A stretch of 58,798 bases of DNA from Mastigamoeba balamuthi (lineage: Eukaryota > Evosea > Mastigamoebida > Mastigamoebidae), in assembly GCA_902651635.1 (NCBI GenBank), contig CACRSC010000034.1, positions 250,769 through 309,566 of the forward strand. Direction: 5' to 3'. The position numbers and the translations under genes are program-made. Numbering within the stretch: the first letter of the stretch is position 1; each line of letters starts with the position of its first letter. Positions 40,408-51,697 of the stretch are shown piece after piece. A model generated the notes under the pieces. It made no database searches. It was not told the DNA's origin and saw only the letters and a list, made by a program, of their open reading frames with translations.

Positions 40408-42412
40408 ATGTCGACCACAACGATCAAGGCGAGCACAGACAACGCCAACGAGACGAGGCCGCTGCTGCGGTTCGAGTGCGACTACGCCGAGGGCTGCCAC
40501 CCCGACGTGCTCTCGCGTCTCGCCCAGACCAACATGGAGCAGCACGCGGGCTACGGCCACGACCCGCACTGCGAGCGCGCCCGCGAGCTGATCCGCGGTC
40601 TCTGCTGCGCGCCCGAGGCCGACGTCCAGTTCCTCGTCGGCGGCACGCAGACCAACGCGACGGTCATCGCCTCTGCGCTGCGCCCGCACCAGGGCGTCGT
40701 CTGCGCCACCTCGGGCCACGTCGCCGTCCACGAGACCGGCGCCATCGAGGCCCGCGGCCACAAGGTGCGCTCTGCCGTGCCTCTGCTGTGTGTGCCCTGT
40801 GTGCCTCTGTGCTGCTCTCTGTGGTTGGGTGGGCGTTGGGAGATCCGTCTGCTCTGCCCCCCAGCCCTCTTTTTCCAGCAGTTCGTTTCAAGCCCCGTAC
40901 CCCTCTTGCACCCCCCTTGCCGTTGCTGCCGTTGCTGCCCCTCGTGGTGGGGCGCTCGGCTCGCTGCACGCCGGGGGGCGAGACCGGAGGGCAAGCGGGA
41001 GTGCAGCTCGGGCGCAAACGAGCGAACCAGAGGGGACAAAACCCCCACAGGGGCTGAGAGCTGCACGGGGGCTCTCTTTCGCCCCGGTGAACGGCAGCTG
41101 CTCGGGGTGTGTGTGTGCTGTGCGGGGCGCGTGGGGGTGGCGCGTGTGGCGGCGGGTGCAGCAGCCTGCACGTGGGCGCAACTCGCAACTCGCAACTCGC
41201 AACCCGCAACGGCCTCTGAGCCCCCGCTGTGCGTGGCGCCTCGCAGGTGATTGTGCTGCCCAGCGACGACGGCAAGATCACGGCGCGGCAGGTGCGCGAG
41301 TGCGCCGACGAGCACGCGGGCGACGACGGCAGGGAGCACTGCGTGCAGCCCGCGATGGTCTACATCTCGTTCCCGACGGAGAACGGCACGCTCTACACGC
41401 TCCGCGAGCTCGAGGACATCTCGGCCGCCTGCCGCGACAAGGGTGCGCTCCGCGGGGCTCAGGGGGGCTCAAAGGGCTCAGGGAGGTGACACGGGCGGGC
41501 TGAGGGCTCTGGCGGTTGCGCTGGTTGCGCTGCCACGTCTTCAATTGGGGTCAGGAGGCCTGTGCACCTTTGCTGCCCAGGAGGGTAACATCTTAGGGGA
41601 TTTTCCCGGTCAACGCTCCATCTGGTGCAGGAAATTTCCTCTCAGGATCTGCCCCGTCATTGTTGATTCATCAATCCCCCTGGCCAATATCCCGTCATAC
41701 CAGTGCCACCCCCGGCAAGGGCGGATGCGGGTGCTCCTTGTGTCACCCTGTGCATCTGTTGCGCTCCGCGCCGAGCCTGTGATTCAGCAACACTTGCCCC
41801 CTTGGTGTTTCCCCTCTGACGTCATCCTCACTGTGTGCGACCTCTCTTCCTCTCTCTCTTCTCGCCGCCGCTGCAGAGCTGCTGCTGTACGTGGACGGCG
41901 CGCGCATGGGCTACGGGCTGGCGGCGCCGGGCAACGACGTGGCGCTGGCGGACTTTGCGCGGCTGTGCGACGTGTTCTACATCGGCGGCACCAAAGTGGG
42001 CGCCCTCTTCGGCGAGGCCGTCGTCATCACCAACCCCGCCCTCAAGCGCGACTTCCGCTACCTGATCAAGCAGGGCGGCGGCCTGCTGGCCAAGGGCCGC
42101 CTGCTGGGCGTGCAGTTCTGTGCGCTGCTCGAGGACGGCCTCTACGCGCGCGTCTCGGAGCACGCGGTCCGCCTCGCCAACGAGCTCAGGGCCGCGTTCC
42201 TCGCCAAGGGCTACGAGTGCCTCTACGGCTCGGTCACCAACCAGCAGTTCCCCGTCATCCCCGACGCGCACCTGGCCGTGCTCAAGGGCCGCTACGCCTT
42301 CTCGCACTGGCGCAGGGTCGACGAGGGGCGAACGGCCGTCCGCTTCTGCACGAGCTGGGCGACCACAGAGGAGGCCGTCGACAGCCTCATCGCCGACATC
42401 AGGGCGCTCTGA
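40408..42412 (+). CDS. Low-specificity L-threonine aldolase (PLP, beta-eliminating lyase family)
   Basis: Cleaves L-threonine or allo-threonine to glycine and acetaldehyde, in the cytosol. Exons 40408-40764, 41247-41442 and 41877-42412 give 362 residues with consistent phases. The family landmarks are FECDYAEGCHPDVLSRL, the Gly-rich VGGTQTNATVIASALRP, HVAVHETGAIEARGHKV, VYISFPTENGTLYTLREL, LLYVDGARMGYGL (PLP-binding Asp) and FYIGGTKVGALFGEA with the presumed Schiff-base Lys. The C-terminal domain runs to the stop. Intron 1 (482 bp) holds a short CGCAACT tandem repeat at about 41180-41215, and intron 2 is 434 bp. The start is chosen because it opens exon 1 just before the conserved region. Confidence 0.92.
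41178..41213 (+). repeat. Short tandem repeat (GCAACTC)n in intron 1
   Basis: About five units of a seven-base CGCAACT/CGCAACC repeat lie just upstream of the acceptor of intron 1 of the threonine aldolase gene. Confidence 0.6.
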
Positions 42413-42635
42413 CCCGCCACGCGGCGTCATTGCATGTATGTGCGCCATCAGCAGCACAGCCGGCACCGGAGGAAACCCGGTGTACGCGCGGTGAAGGAAA
42501 AGTGCGTCTTCCAGAGTTCAAAAGTGCACTGCAAATACACTTTTCACCAGCGGGAGGAAAAACCCAAAAACCCCTTTCAGCCGGGTCGGTTTGCTTCAGT
42601 GTTACAACACCCAGCAGCGACACAACACCTCCTCC

Positions 42636-45600
42636 ATGAGGTCTCTGCTCGTTGTCGTTACAGCGCTCTGCGCTCTGGCTGTCGGTACGAGACAACTCTC
42701 CCTTCCCATACATCCCACGCCCCGCCATCACTCGTGCCTCTCCTGTCTATGTTGTGTTCACCCCCGCATCGTGGTGCCGTAAGCAGGTGACGACTGCAAG
42801 AACACGTATGCTGCGGGGTCGCTGAGCATCGGGGTCAACGGGAAGCCGCTGTCGGTCGCGGCGATTCAGGTCGGCGGGGCCACGAGCAGCCTCAGCACCG
42901 CTGGAGGCTCGCTGACGGCGCTGCACAACATCCGCACGTACTTTGCTGATGGCTGCCCGGCGGCGTTCGGCCCGAACATCTTCCACGACTTCCCGCTGCT
43001 GGGCGCGTCGTTCAACTTCACCGTCGACCTCAGCACGGTCCACTGCGGCTGCAACGCGGCCCTCTACACAGTCTCGATGCCCGGCTACAACCCCGACGGC
43101 ACCGCCAACCACTCGCAGAGCAGTGAGCCACCCCGCATACCAATACGCTCGTTGTTGCACAGACGCTGGCTTTCATTTCGTTGTTTATCATTCGTTCACT
43201 TATGGACTTCGTTTTTGCGCGTGTGCAGATGACTTCTACTGCGACGCCAACCAGGTGGGCGGCGTCTTCTGCCCCGAGGTCGACCTGATGGAGGCCAACC
43301 AGTACTCGTTCGTGGTGACGCTGCACAAGTGTGACAAGCCCCAGGGCAAATACTACGCGGACTGCGACAGTGCGTTACCGTTACCATAACAGCTCACTGT
43401 TCAACAAGACCCGGCAGAAACGATCACGAAGCAAAACTCAAACCCGGTTCTCCAGAGGGCGGCTGCGGCAAGAACTTCGCCGAGGTCAAGGGAGCGTACG
43501 GGCCCGGCGAGCAGTACAAGATCAACACGAACAAGCCCTTCATCGCGGGCTACGAGTTCCGCCAGGCCAACGGGCAGCTCGTGCGCTAAATTCAATACTA
43601 CTTTTCCTGCCCTGCACCTTTTTTGTGGCCCAGCCCCTGGGGTGAGTCTCGAGGGAGCTGTAGGGGGGTGATGTGTGGATGTGTGGATGCGTCCGGAATT
43701 TCCGAGTTTTTGGGCACCAAAACTCAATTTCTATGCTCGCTCTCCAATTCTTCTGTGGGACAGACGGGCGTCTTCGCCAGGCTGACGCAGGGGCCCAACG
43801 TCATCGCGGAGGAGATCACGGGGTGCCGCCCGAACTACTTCCAGGAGCTCACGGCGCCGCTCAAGGCGGGCATGGCGGTGGCGCTGAGCCACTGGGGCGA
43901 CGGCACGATGGAGTGGCTCGACAAGGACCGCTGCAACACGAGCTGCGACAAGAGCGGCCGCCTCGTCGTCAGCGACTTCCAGTGGTCCGACGGCAGCTCC
44001 GCGCCCGCGCCGCAGCCCTCCGGCAGCTTGTCGAGCTCCTCTGCGGAGGAGAGCACGTGCGACAGCGACGAGAAGGTCCCCGAGTGCAAGACAGCCGTCG
44101 TGCCCGGCTCGTTCACCTACGGCTCCAACGGGCAGCACGAGGTGCTGTCCGTCGTGCAGCTGGGAGGCGCCAGCAGCAGCCTGCGGATCTCTGGGGACTC
44201 GATCACGGCGCAGCACAACATCCGCACGTACTTTGCCGACGACTGCCCGGCGGCGTTCGGCCCGAACATCTTCCACCAGTTCCCGATGCTGGGCGCCTCT
44301 TTCAACTTCACTGTCGACCTCAGCACGATCCACTGCGGCTGCAACGCTGCCCTCTACACCGCGTCGATGCCCGGCTTCAACCCGGACGGCACCGTCAACC
44401 ACTCTGAGTCCGGTGCGGCCTGTGCGCTGGCCTCCGCGGTTCTAACTCGGTCGCGGCTCCACGCTCGTTTTCAGGGGACTACTACTGCGACGCCAACCAG
44501 GTTGGCGGCGTGTGGTGCCCCGAGGTCGACCTGATGGAGGCCAACCAGTACTCGTTCGCCGCCACGCTGCACCAGTGCGTCAAGCCTCAGGGCAAGTACT
44601 ACGCCAGCTGCGACAGTGCGTCTTCGCACTACACGGGGGAGCAACCCATCGATGTTGCCATCGGATGCACCAACCGTAGCGCGCTAACATCGACACAGAG
44701 GGCGGATGCGGCATGAACTTCGCGGAGATGAAGGGGGCGTACGGGCCCGGCGCACAGTACAAGATCGACACGAACAAGCCCTTCGTCGCCACCTACGAGT
44801 TCCACCAGGCCAACGGGCAGCTCGTGCGCCAGTCCAACAGCCACTTGGGCCACTTGGGCCATTTGCTGACGCTGTCGTGACCCTGCAGTCCAAGTGGGTC
44901 GTGAAGCTGAGCCAGGGCGCCAACGTGGTGACCGCGGACTTCAGCCACTGCAGGGCAGAGTACCTGCACGCCATGACGGAGCCCCTCAAGGCCGGCATGA
45001 CGGTCATCCTGAGCCACTGGGGCGACGGCAAGGCGATGGAGTGGCTCGACAAGGAACGCTGCCACACGCCGTGCGACAAGAGCGGCCGCGTAGTCATCAG
45101 CGGGTTCCAGTGGGCTGAGATCGGCTCCGACCCCGCCCCCCAGCCTCAGGCGTCGTCGGCCTCGTTCGACGAGAGCAGCGCCGCCTCGACGTGCGACAGC
45201 GAGGAGAAGATCCCCGAGTGCAAGACGAGCGTCGCTGCCGGGTCGCTCGCTGTCGGTTTCGACGGGCAGCGCGAGGCGCTGGCGGTCGTGCAGGTCGGGG
45301 GCGCCAACGGCAACCTGCGCGCCTCGGGCGACACGGTGACGGCGCAGCACAACATCCGCGCGTACTTTGCGGACAACTGCCCCGCGAGCTTCGGGCCCAA
45401 CATCTTCCACGACTTCCCGCTGCTGGGCGCGTCTTTCAACTTCACCGTCGACCTCAGCACGGTCCACTGCGGCTGCAACGCGGCCCTCTACACCGTCTCG
45501 ATGCCCGGATTCAACCCCGACGGCACCGCCAACCCCTCTCAGTCCGGTGTGGCCGCCCCCACCTTCCGATTGCGTCTTCGCTCAAAAAAGGCTGATTATG

Positions 45601-46420
45601 CACTGCTGGCGATGAAACAGGGGACTACTACTGCGACGCCAATCAGGTGGGTGGCGTGTGGTGCCCCGAGGTCGATCTCATGGAGGCCAACCAGTACTCG
45701 TTCGCCGCCACGCTGCACCAGTGCATCAAGCCCCAGGGCAAGTACTTCGCCAGCTGCGACAGTGCGTTACACGGATACACAGCACCTGGTGTCCTCTTCC
45801 CCTCCTCACTCCACGGCTCGACCGTGTCCCCCGAACCGCAGAGAGCGGCTGCGGCAAGAATTTCGGCGCGATGGAGGGGGCGTACGGGCCCGGCGCACAG
45901 TACAAGATCGACACCACCAAGCCCTTCGTCGCTGCCTTCGAGTTCCACCAGACCAACGGGCAGCTGGTGCTCCCACGCAGTGCCTCCTCATCCGCCCGCT
46001 CACGCGCAATGCTCTCTGCAGTCCAACTGGATCGTGAGACTGAGCCAGGGCACCCACTCGGTGGCCGCGGACTTCAGCGACTGCGGGGCCGAGTACCTGC
46101 ACGCCATGACGGATCCCCTCAAGGCCGGCATGACCGTAGCGCTGAGCCACTGGGGCGACGGTGCGATGGAGTGGCTCGACAAGGACCGCTGCCACACGCC
46201 CTGCGACAAGAGCGGGCACGTCTCGGTCAGCAACTTCCAGTGGGCCGGGCTGGGCCAGAGCCCCGCCCCCTCCCCCTCGTCCTCGTCCTCGTCGGCGCCC
46301 CACAGCAGCGCAGCGCCCGTGGCGCCGTCGAGCTCCACGCACCCCACTGCTGCCTCGAGCACCGTCGCCGTCTCGTGGGCCGCCCTCTGTGCTCTGCTCG
46401 TCGGGTGGGCTCTGTACTGA
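42636..46420 (+). CDS. Three-module GH7-like glycosidase, secreted and probably membrane/GPI-anchored
   Basis: Predicted extracellular beta-1,4-glucan hydrolase. Eleven exons (42636-42684, 42787-43122, 43229-43369, 43456-43580, 43764-44412, 44475-44615, 44699-44823, 44889-45546, 45621-45761, 45842-45966, 46022-46420) give 962 residues in frame. After the signal peptide (MRSLLVVVTALCALAVG) three modules of about 300 residues follow. Each has FNFTVDLSTVHCGCNAALYT, a catalytic block CPEVDLMEANQYS (matching the GH7 E-x-D-x-x-E motif of CSEMDIWEANS), a GGCGKNF segment, YGPGxQYKIxTxKPF, and LSHWGDGTMEWLDK. Modules are joined by Ser-rich linkers with CDSDEKVPECKT. The C-terminus is a Ser/Ala-rich stalk and a hydrophobic tail (VSWAALCALLVGWALY). 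Modules are shorter than fungal GH7 (about 430 residues). All three catalytic triads are intact. Intron positions repeat in each module. Confidence 0.85.
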
Positions 46421-47270
46421 GCTCAGCCGGGAGAGAGGCAAGGGTGCGGGCTGGCATAGGCAAAAAACATGTGTTGATGTTCACAGCCGAAGGGCCGTTG
46501 TGGTGAAGTGCGGACTACTTGTCAGGGTGGGGACGAGTGCACGCGTTGCTGGTTTAACGAACAAGGAAGGAGTGCATGTGCCATGCCCACACTCTGCCGA
46601 TGACGAAGGGCGACAGTGAACATCCGCCTTGTGCTGGGCCTGTCGGCCAGTGGGGCTTTTGCAACGGCTGTGCACAGAGCACGCGGGCCGCTGTTACAAT
46701 GTGCACCAGCCCAATCCAGATTCGATTGTCCAGCGAGAGTACACCAGCGGGCGCAGCGAGAATGGCAAGATAATCATGAATACAGTGAGTGAGACCCTAC
46801 AGACCCGCTCGGGCTGCGGCCCGCTCGTTTTCGCTGCTGTCGCTTGGGGCTCCCGCGATCAGGCCCTGTAGAGAACATCGTCGGGAGCCCCATGGAGAGG
46901 CTTCCCTGCAGCCGGGTCCCGTCGGTTTTGCTGAATCGGAGGAATTGTACACTTGCTTCTGAAGTTCTGTGAGAACGCAGCGTCATTGCTTCCTTAATAG
47001 GGAGCTCCGCGGACCCGCAGCACCGCCAGCGGGCGCAGCCCGAGCGCGGCCGGAACACAGGCCGCCGAAGGGCACGTGAAGTGCTCCTGTTCTCTCGGCG
47101 CAGGCGGAAATAGCCCCTTTGATTTTACGCACCAAAGTGCGGAGGTGCAGTGAAACTACACTGCACGTTGCCGACACACCAGAGCGGGACCAGCGTCCAC
47201 GACAGGTTCACCGTTGGTGCACTCTGACGCGGGACGGACTTCCACAACAGGTGCAGAAGGGGGAGCCCCC
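46421..47270. other. Intergenic between the two GH7 genes
   Basis: About 850 bp with no supported gene. Confidence 0.6.
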
Positions 47271-47277
47271 GATAAAA
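47271..47277 (+). promoter_or_regulatory. TATA-like GATAAAA of the second GH7 gene
   Basis: Lies 57 bp upstream of the ATG at 47334, a plausible core promoter position. Confidence 0.45.
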
Positions 47278-47333
47278 CCGCGTGGCCCCAACGGTGCACC
47301 CAGAGCAGTTTGTTAAATTGCTGTCTTACAATA

Positions 47334-49753
47334 ATGAGGTCTCTGCTCGTGGCGGCTGCGCTCTGCGCGCTTGCGCTCGGTACGTGCATCTTCCCCTCCG
47401 CACCTCGCGGGTACGCGGCTCATGATCCGTGCCTCTCAGCGGACTGCAAGAACACGGTCGTTCCGGGGGCCCTGAGCATCGGGGTCAACGGCAAGTCGCA
47501 GGACGTGGCGGCGATCCAGCTCGGCGGCGCCAGCGACAGGCTGACGACGGCGGGGTCGACGATCACGGGGCAGCACAACATCCGCACGTACTTTGCTGAT
47601 GGCTGCCCGACGGCATTCGGCCCGAACATCTACCACCAGTTCTCGATGCTGGGCGCGTCGTTCAACTTCACCGTCGACCTCAGCACGATCCACTGCGGCT
47701 GCAACGCGGCGCTCTACACCGTCGCGATGCCCGGCTTCAACCTCGACGGCACCGCCAACCACTCTCAGTCCGGTGCGGCTGCCCGCATCCCCAATGCGTC
47801 TTCGCTCAAACGGTCCGTTTTTCCTTGAAACAGGTGACTACTACTGCGACGCCAACCAGGTGGGCGGCGTGTGGTGCCCCGAGGTCGACCTGATGGAGGC
47901 CAACCAGTACTCGTTCGCCGCCACGCTGCACAAGTGCGTCAAGCCCCAGGGCAAATACTACGCCAGCTGCGACAGTGCGTCTTCCGCACCACCCGAAAAA
48001 CCCGTTGAACTGCAGCTCGATGTCCAACTGACTCGCGGTTTCAACTCCAACGCAGAGGGCGGCTGCGGCAAGAACTTCGGCGCGATGAGCGGCACGTACG
48101 GGCCTGGCTCTTCCTACAAGATCGACACGACCAAGCCCTTCATCGCCACCTACGAGTTCCCCGCGACCGACGGGCAGCTCGTGCGCTCCCCCCTTTCATG
48201 GCCCCCTCATCCCCCGGGTCTCAACGGTTATTCGCGGCGTCGTGCAGTCCAACTGGATCGTGAAGCTGACGCAGGGCGCCAACGTGGTGACCGCGGACTA
48301 CAGCAACTGCGGGAACACGTACCTGCACGCGATGACGGACACGCTGAGGGCCGGCCAGGTGGTGGTGCTGAGCCACTGGGGCGAGGACACGATGGAGTGG
48401 CTCGACAACAAGCGCTGCAACACGCCCTGCGACAAGAGCGGCCGCATCGTCATCAGCGACTTCCAGTGGACGCAGGCCGAGGTGCCCGCCCCCGCGAGCT
48501 CCGCGGAGCAGAGCAGCGCCAAGACCGCCGGCTGCTCGACCGACGTCGTGCCCGGCTCGCTCTCGGTCGACCTCAACGGCAAGCCGCAGGACCTGGCGGC
48601 GGTGCAGCTCGGCGGCGCCAGCGACAGGCTGACGACCTCGGGGGCGACGATCACGGGGCAGCACAACATCCGCGCGTACTTTGCTGATGGCTGCCCTGCG
48701 GCGTTCGGCCCGAACATCTACCACCAGTTCCCGCTGCTGGGCGCCTCGCTCAACTTCACTATCGACCTCAGCACGGTCCACTGCGGCTGCAACGCGGCCC
48801 TCTACACCGCGTCGATGCCCGGCTACAACCTCGACGGCACCGCCAACCACTCGCAGGCCTGTGCGGCATCCGCGCTTGTCTCCGCCCCGTACTCACGTCT
48901 TGCGATGGAACAGGGGACTACTACTGCGACGCCAACCAGGTGGGCGGCGTGTGGTGCCCCGAGGTCGACCTGATGGAGGCCAACCAGTACTCGTTCGCCG
49001 CCACGCTGCACAAGTGTGTGGAGCCCCAGGGCAAGTACTTCGCCAGCTGCGACAGTGCGCCTGCCCGTCTCCCCCGGCGTTGCTCACCCGCTGGCGTCAC
49101 CTATTCGCAGAGGGCGGCTGCGGCAAGAACTTCGGCGCGATGGAGGGGGCGTACGGGCCCGGCGCACAGTACAAGATCAACACGAACAAGCCCTTCGTCG
49201 CGACCTTTGAGTTCCCCCAGTCCAACGGGCAGCTCGTGCGCCATACATCTCATTGCCTCTGCCGGTCCACTCATCGCTGCTGCCCACCCTGCAGTCCAAC
49301 TGGATCGTGAAGCTGAGCCAGGGCGCCAACGTGGTGACCGCGGACTACAGCAACTGCGGGACCCAGTACCTGCACGCCATGACTGACCCGCTCAAGGCCG
49401 GCATGGCGGTCATCCTGAGCCACTGGGGCGACGACACGATGGAGTGGCTCGACAACAAGCGTTGCAGCACGCCCTGCGACAAGAGCGGCCACATCATCAT
49501 CCGCGACTTCCAGTGGGCCGAGCTGCCCGCCGCCGCCTCGTCCTCGCACGCGGCCAGCAGCAAGACGGCCAGCAGCAAGGCCGCCAGCAGCAAGACGGCC
49601 AGCAGCGCCACTCCCGCGCACTCGAGCACCAAGCCCGCCCACAGCAGCACTCACGTCGTCCCCGACTCGTCCGCCGTCGTGCCGCGCTCGCTCGCGAGCA
49701 CCGCAGCCCTGTCGGCCGCCCTGTGCGCTGTCGTGGCCGCTGCGTCGCTCTAA
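47334..49753 (+). CDS. Two-module GH7-like glycosidase, secreted and probably membrane/GPI-anchored
   Basis: Tandem paralogue of the gene at 42636. Eight exons (47334-47379, 47440-47772, 47834-47974, 48056-48180, 48248-48860, 48914-49054, 49111-49235, 49295-49753) give 660 residues. The signal peptide is MRSLLVAAALCALALG. Both modules carry FNFTVDLSTIHCGCNAALYT or a close variant, CPEVDLMEANQYSFAATLH, a GGCGKNFGAM segment, YGPGxxYKIxTxKPF, and LSHWGxDTMEWLDNKRC. The internal linker is short (APASSAEQSSAKTAGCSTD). After module 2 a Ser/Thr/Ala/Lys stalk of repeated TASSKAASSK-type units leads to a hydrophobic C-terminus (STAALSAALCAVVAAASL), as expected for a GPI signal or membrane anchor. Intron positions match those of the three-module gene, so the genes arose by module-level duplication that carried introns along. 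Confidence 0.86.
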
Positions 49754-49863
49754 GAACTTCCCTGCTGACATAAACACCTCGAGTAAAAAACAAAGAGACG
49801 ATATCAAACTGCATCCGATCGAATCGAATTCCGTCTTGCAACGAGCCCGCTGCTGCGCGGATG

Positions 49864-50292
49864 TCACGCGGAGGGGTGGCGCTGGCGCCGCAGTGCGATG
49901 AGGCGGCGCGCGAGCGCCGGGGAGAGGACCTGGCAGCGCACGAGCAGCGGGAGGAGCACCTGCGCAGAGGCCACGCGCCGCATGCCCCCGGGCGAACTCA
50001 CGGTACAGAGCCCGCCCCTCTTGCTCAGCGCCACCGCGAGCACCTGGGAGCGGTGCGCTATGGCCATGCGCTTAATCTGCGCGTACGGGAGGGCGAGGGA
50101 GGGCAGTCCGTCAGTGTGCTGCGCTTGCAGCGAGCCCGCGAAATGGGTGCCCGGATTATTATTGTGGGCTGAAACGGGTCCGCGCACTGCACGGAACAGG
50201 GCCGTCTGCTCCGCCCTGTACTTCCGCTCGGAGGCATGCTCCACGGCGTTCCGCTTTCTCGCCCTGCTGGCGGTGCAGATCTTGGCGCACAT
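49864..50292 (-). CDS. Small basic protein of an inverted paralogous pair, function unknown
   Basis: 142 codons without intron. It is not recognised. Its N-terminus (MCAKICTASRARKRNAVEHA), SERKYRAEQTALFRAV, ALPYAQIKRMAIAHRSQVLA and the C-terminal GMRRVASAQVLLPLLVRCQV and ALRRQRHPSA are shared with the ORF at 51308-51697 on the other strand. Conservation at protein level with scattered nucleotide differences supports real coding. The middle part (about 25 residues) differs in length and could be an unspliced short intron. Arg/Lys-rich with Leu/Val heptad-like stretches; it could bind nucleic acid or form a helical bundle, but that is speculation. Tail to tail with the GH7 gene. Confidence 0.6.
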   Translation of the reverse strand: MCAKICTASRARKRNAVEHASERKYRAEQTALFRAVRGPVSAHNNNPGTHFAGSLQAQHTDGLPSLALPYAQIKRMAIAHRSQVLAVALSKRGGLCTVSSPGGMRRVASAQVLLPLLVRCQVLSPALARRLIALRRQRHPSA

Positions 50293-51307
50293 CTTAGCCG
50301 CTGGCTCGGAGGGCTCAGGAGGGCTTCTTTCTGAGTGAGAAGAGGAAAATGCGATCCCCCAATCTGGCAGGGGATATAGAGCCTTTGGAAGCTTCGCCCA
50401 ATTTTCGAACGGACCTTAGCCGGGAACAATCCTGAGCTCGCCCAGCCGCTGGGCAGACTCAACGATACCCTCCGCGTGCGACAACTCGTGGCCCATTCTC
50501 AGGCGAAGCGTTGCGTTGGAAGAGACTCGATGTTATTCGCTGGTGTGCAGTGGGAATGTCATCCTGTGCATCTGGATTCGACGAATCATCACGTGGGACA
50601 GAACACGCAGTATGACCCCTTCCCGGTGAGCGCCACGAGCGTGCCGACGGATTCCCAGTACTGAGCAGCTCAGTGCTGCAGTCTCTCCGCTCGTTCAATG
50701 GGGTTCTGGTGCCGCCCCTCCTGTATGTCGTACTGGTTGTTGCACAGACACTCCATCGCGACGTCGCTCCAGCTGCCCTTCTGAGTGCGGGAGCTCGTAA
50801 GTCCTTACCTTTGCGGTGATGGGGACCTCACTCCGGGTCCGTACCTGCTCTGTTCATCAGATTTGACCGAGGCACAACGCTGGAATTTGGGGGCGAAGCC
50901 CTTGGTGGCGCCAACGGCAGAAGGCGACCTGGCTGCTCTCGTGGTCATTAAAGCCGCGTAGAGTGGGCATCCAACAGCACAAATGGTGCTTGAGCCACAC
51001 CAAAGGAACAAGCAGACTGTTGCAGGGGACAACACACTGAATCAGTAGTAATATCACTCACTGGAGCGCCTATCCTGCTTGGCGGCCGCTGATCTGCGAG
51101 GTCGCGTGCTGCGAGCAACACGCTTCACACCGCGGAATGTTGCTCGGAGTGTATGGGGCAGCTGGGGAGAGTGACAGTTCCAGGGCTGCTATCGGTAATG
51201 GTCCGATTGAAATGGCCCCTACCCGATTGGGACCTCTGTCGGCCTAATCAATTTCTCACACTTTCAAAGCTCAGAAAGCCACGCACACGCCGAGCCTGTG
51301 AGCATTA
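50293..51307. other. Divergent spacer with a possible unrecognised plus-strand gene
   Basis: Between the two paralogous small genes. The plus frame at about 50384-50605 encodes FERTLAGNNPELAQPLGRLN and DSMLFAGVQWECHPVHLD, then PFP before a good donor (GTGAGC). A further open stretch at about 50650-50793 ends with a GTAAGT donor. This could be an exon set of an unknown gene, but no start, family or complete model was found. Confidence 0.3.
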
Positions 51308-51697
51308 ATGCACGCGAAGGTATGCACTTCCAGCAGGGCGCGAAAGAGGGGCGCCACGGAGCACGCCTCTGAGCGCAAGTATAAGGAAGAACAGACGGCT
51401 CTCTTCTGTGCTGTGCGTGCTACACTCACAAAACGCAACGGGAGCACCAACGGACTGCCCTCACCCGCTCTCCCGCACGCACAGATGAAGCGCATGGCCA
51501 TGGCGCACCGCTGCCAGGTGCTCGCGGTGGTGCTGAGCAAGAGGGGCAGGCTCTGCACGGTGAGTTCGCCCGGGGGCATGCGGAGAGTGGCCTCTGCGCA
51601 GGTGCTCCTGCCGCTGCTCGTGCGCTGCCAGGTCCTCTCCCCGGCGCTCGCGCGCCACCTCCTCGCCCTGCGGCGCCAGCGCCACCCCTCTGCGTGA
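51308..51697 (+). CDS. Small basic protein, paralogue of 49864-50292, function unknown
   Basis: 129 codons: MHAKVCTSSRARKRGATEHA, SERKYKEEQTALFCAV, LPHAQMKRMAMAHRCQVLAV, then a C-terminal half almost identical to its inverted partner (GMRRVASAQVLLPLLVRCQV, ALRRQRHPSA). The central linker is 15 residues shorter than in the partner. The two genes are transcribed away from each other across 1 kb. Tail to tail with the sedoheptulokinase. Confidence 0.6.
   Translation: MHAKVCTSSRARKRGATEHASERKYKEEQTALFCAVRATLTKRNGSTNGLPSPALPHAQMKRMAMAHRCQVLAVVLSKRGRLCTVSSPGGMRRVASAQVLLPLLVRCQVLSPALARHLLALRRQRHPSA

Noticed and set aside
42636-46420. Three separate GH7 genes in tandem
   Set aside because: Modules 2 and 3 have no signal peptide or start. 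The exon crossing each module boundary (43764-44412, 44889-45546) is one open frame joining the end of one module to the start of the next.
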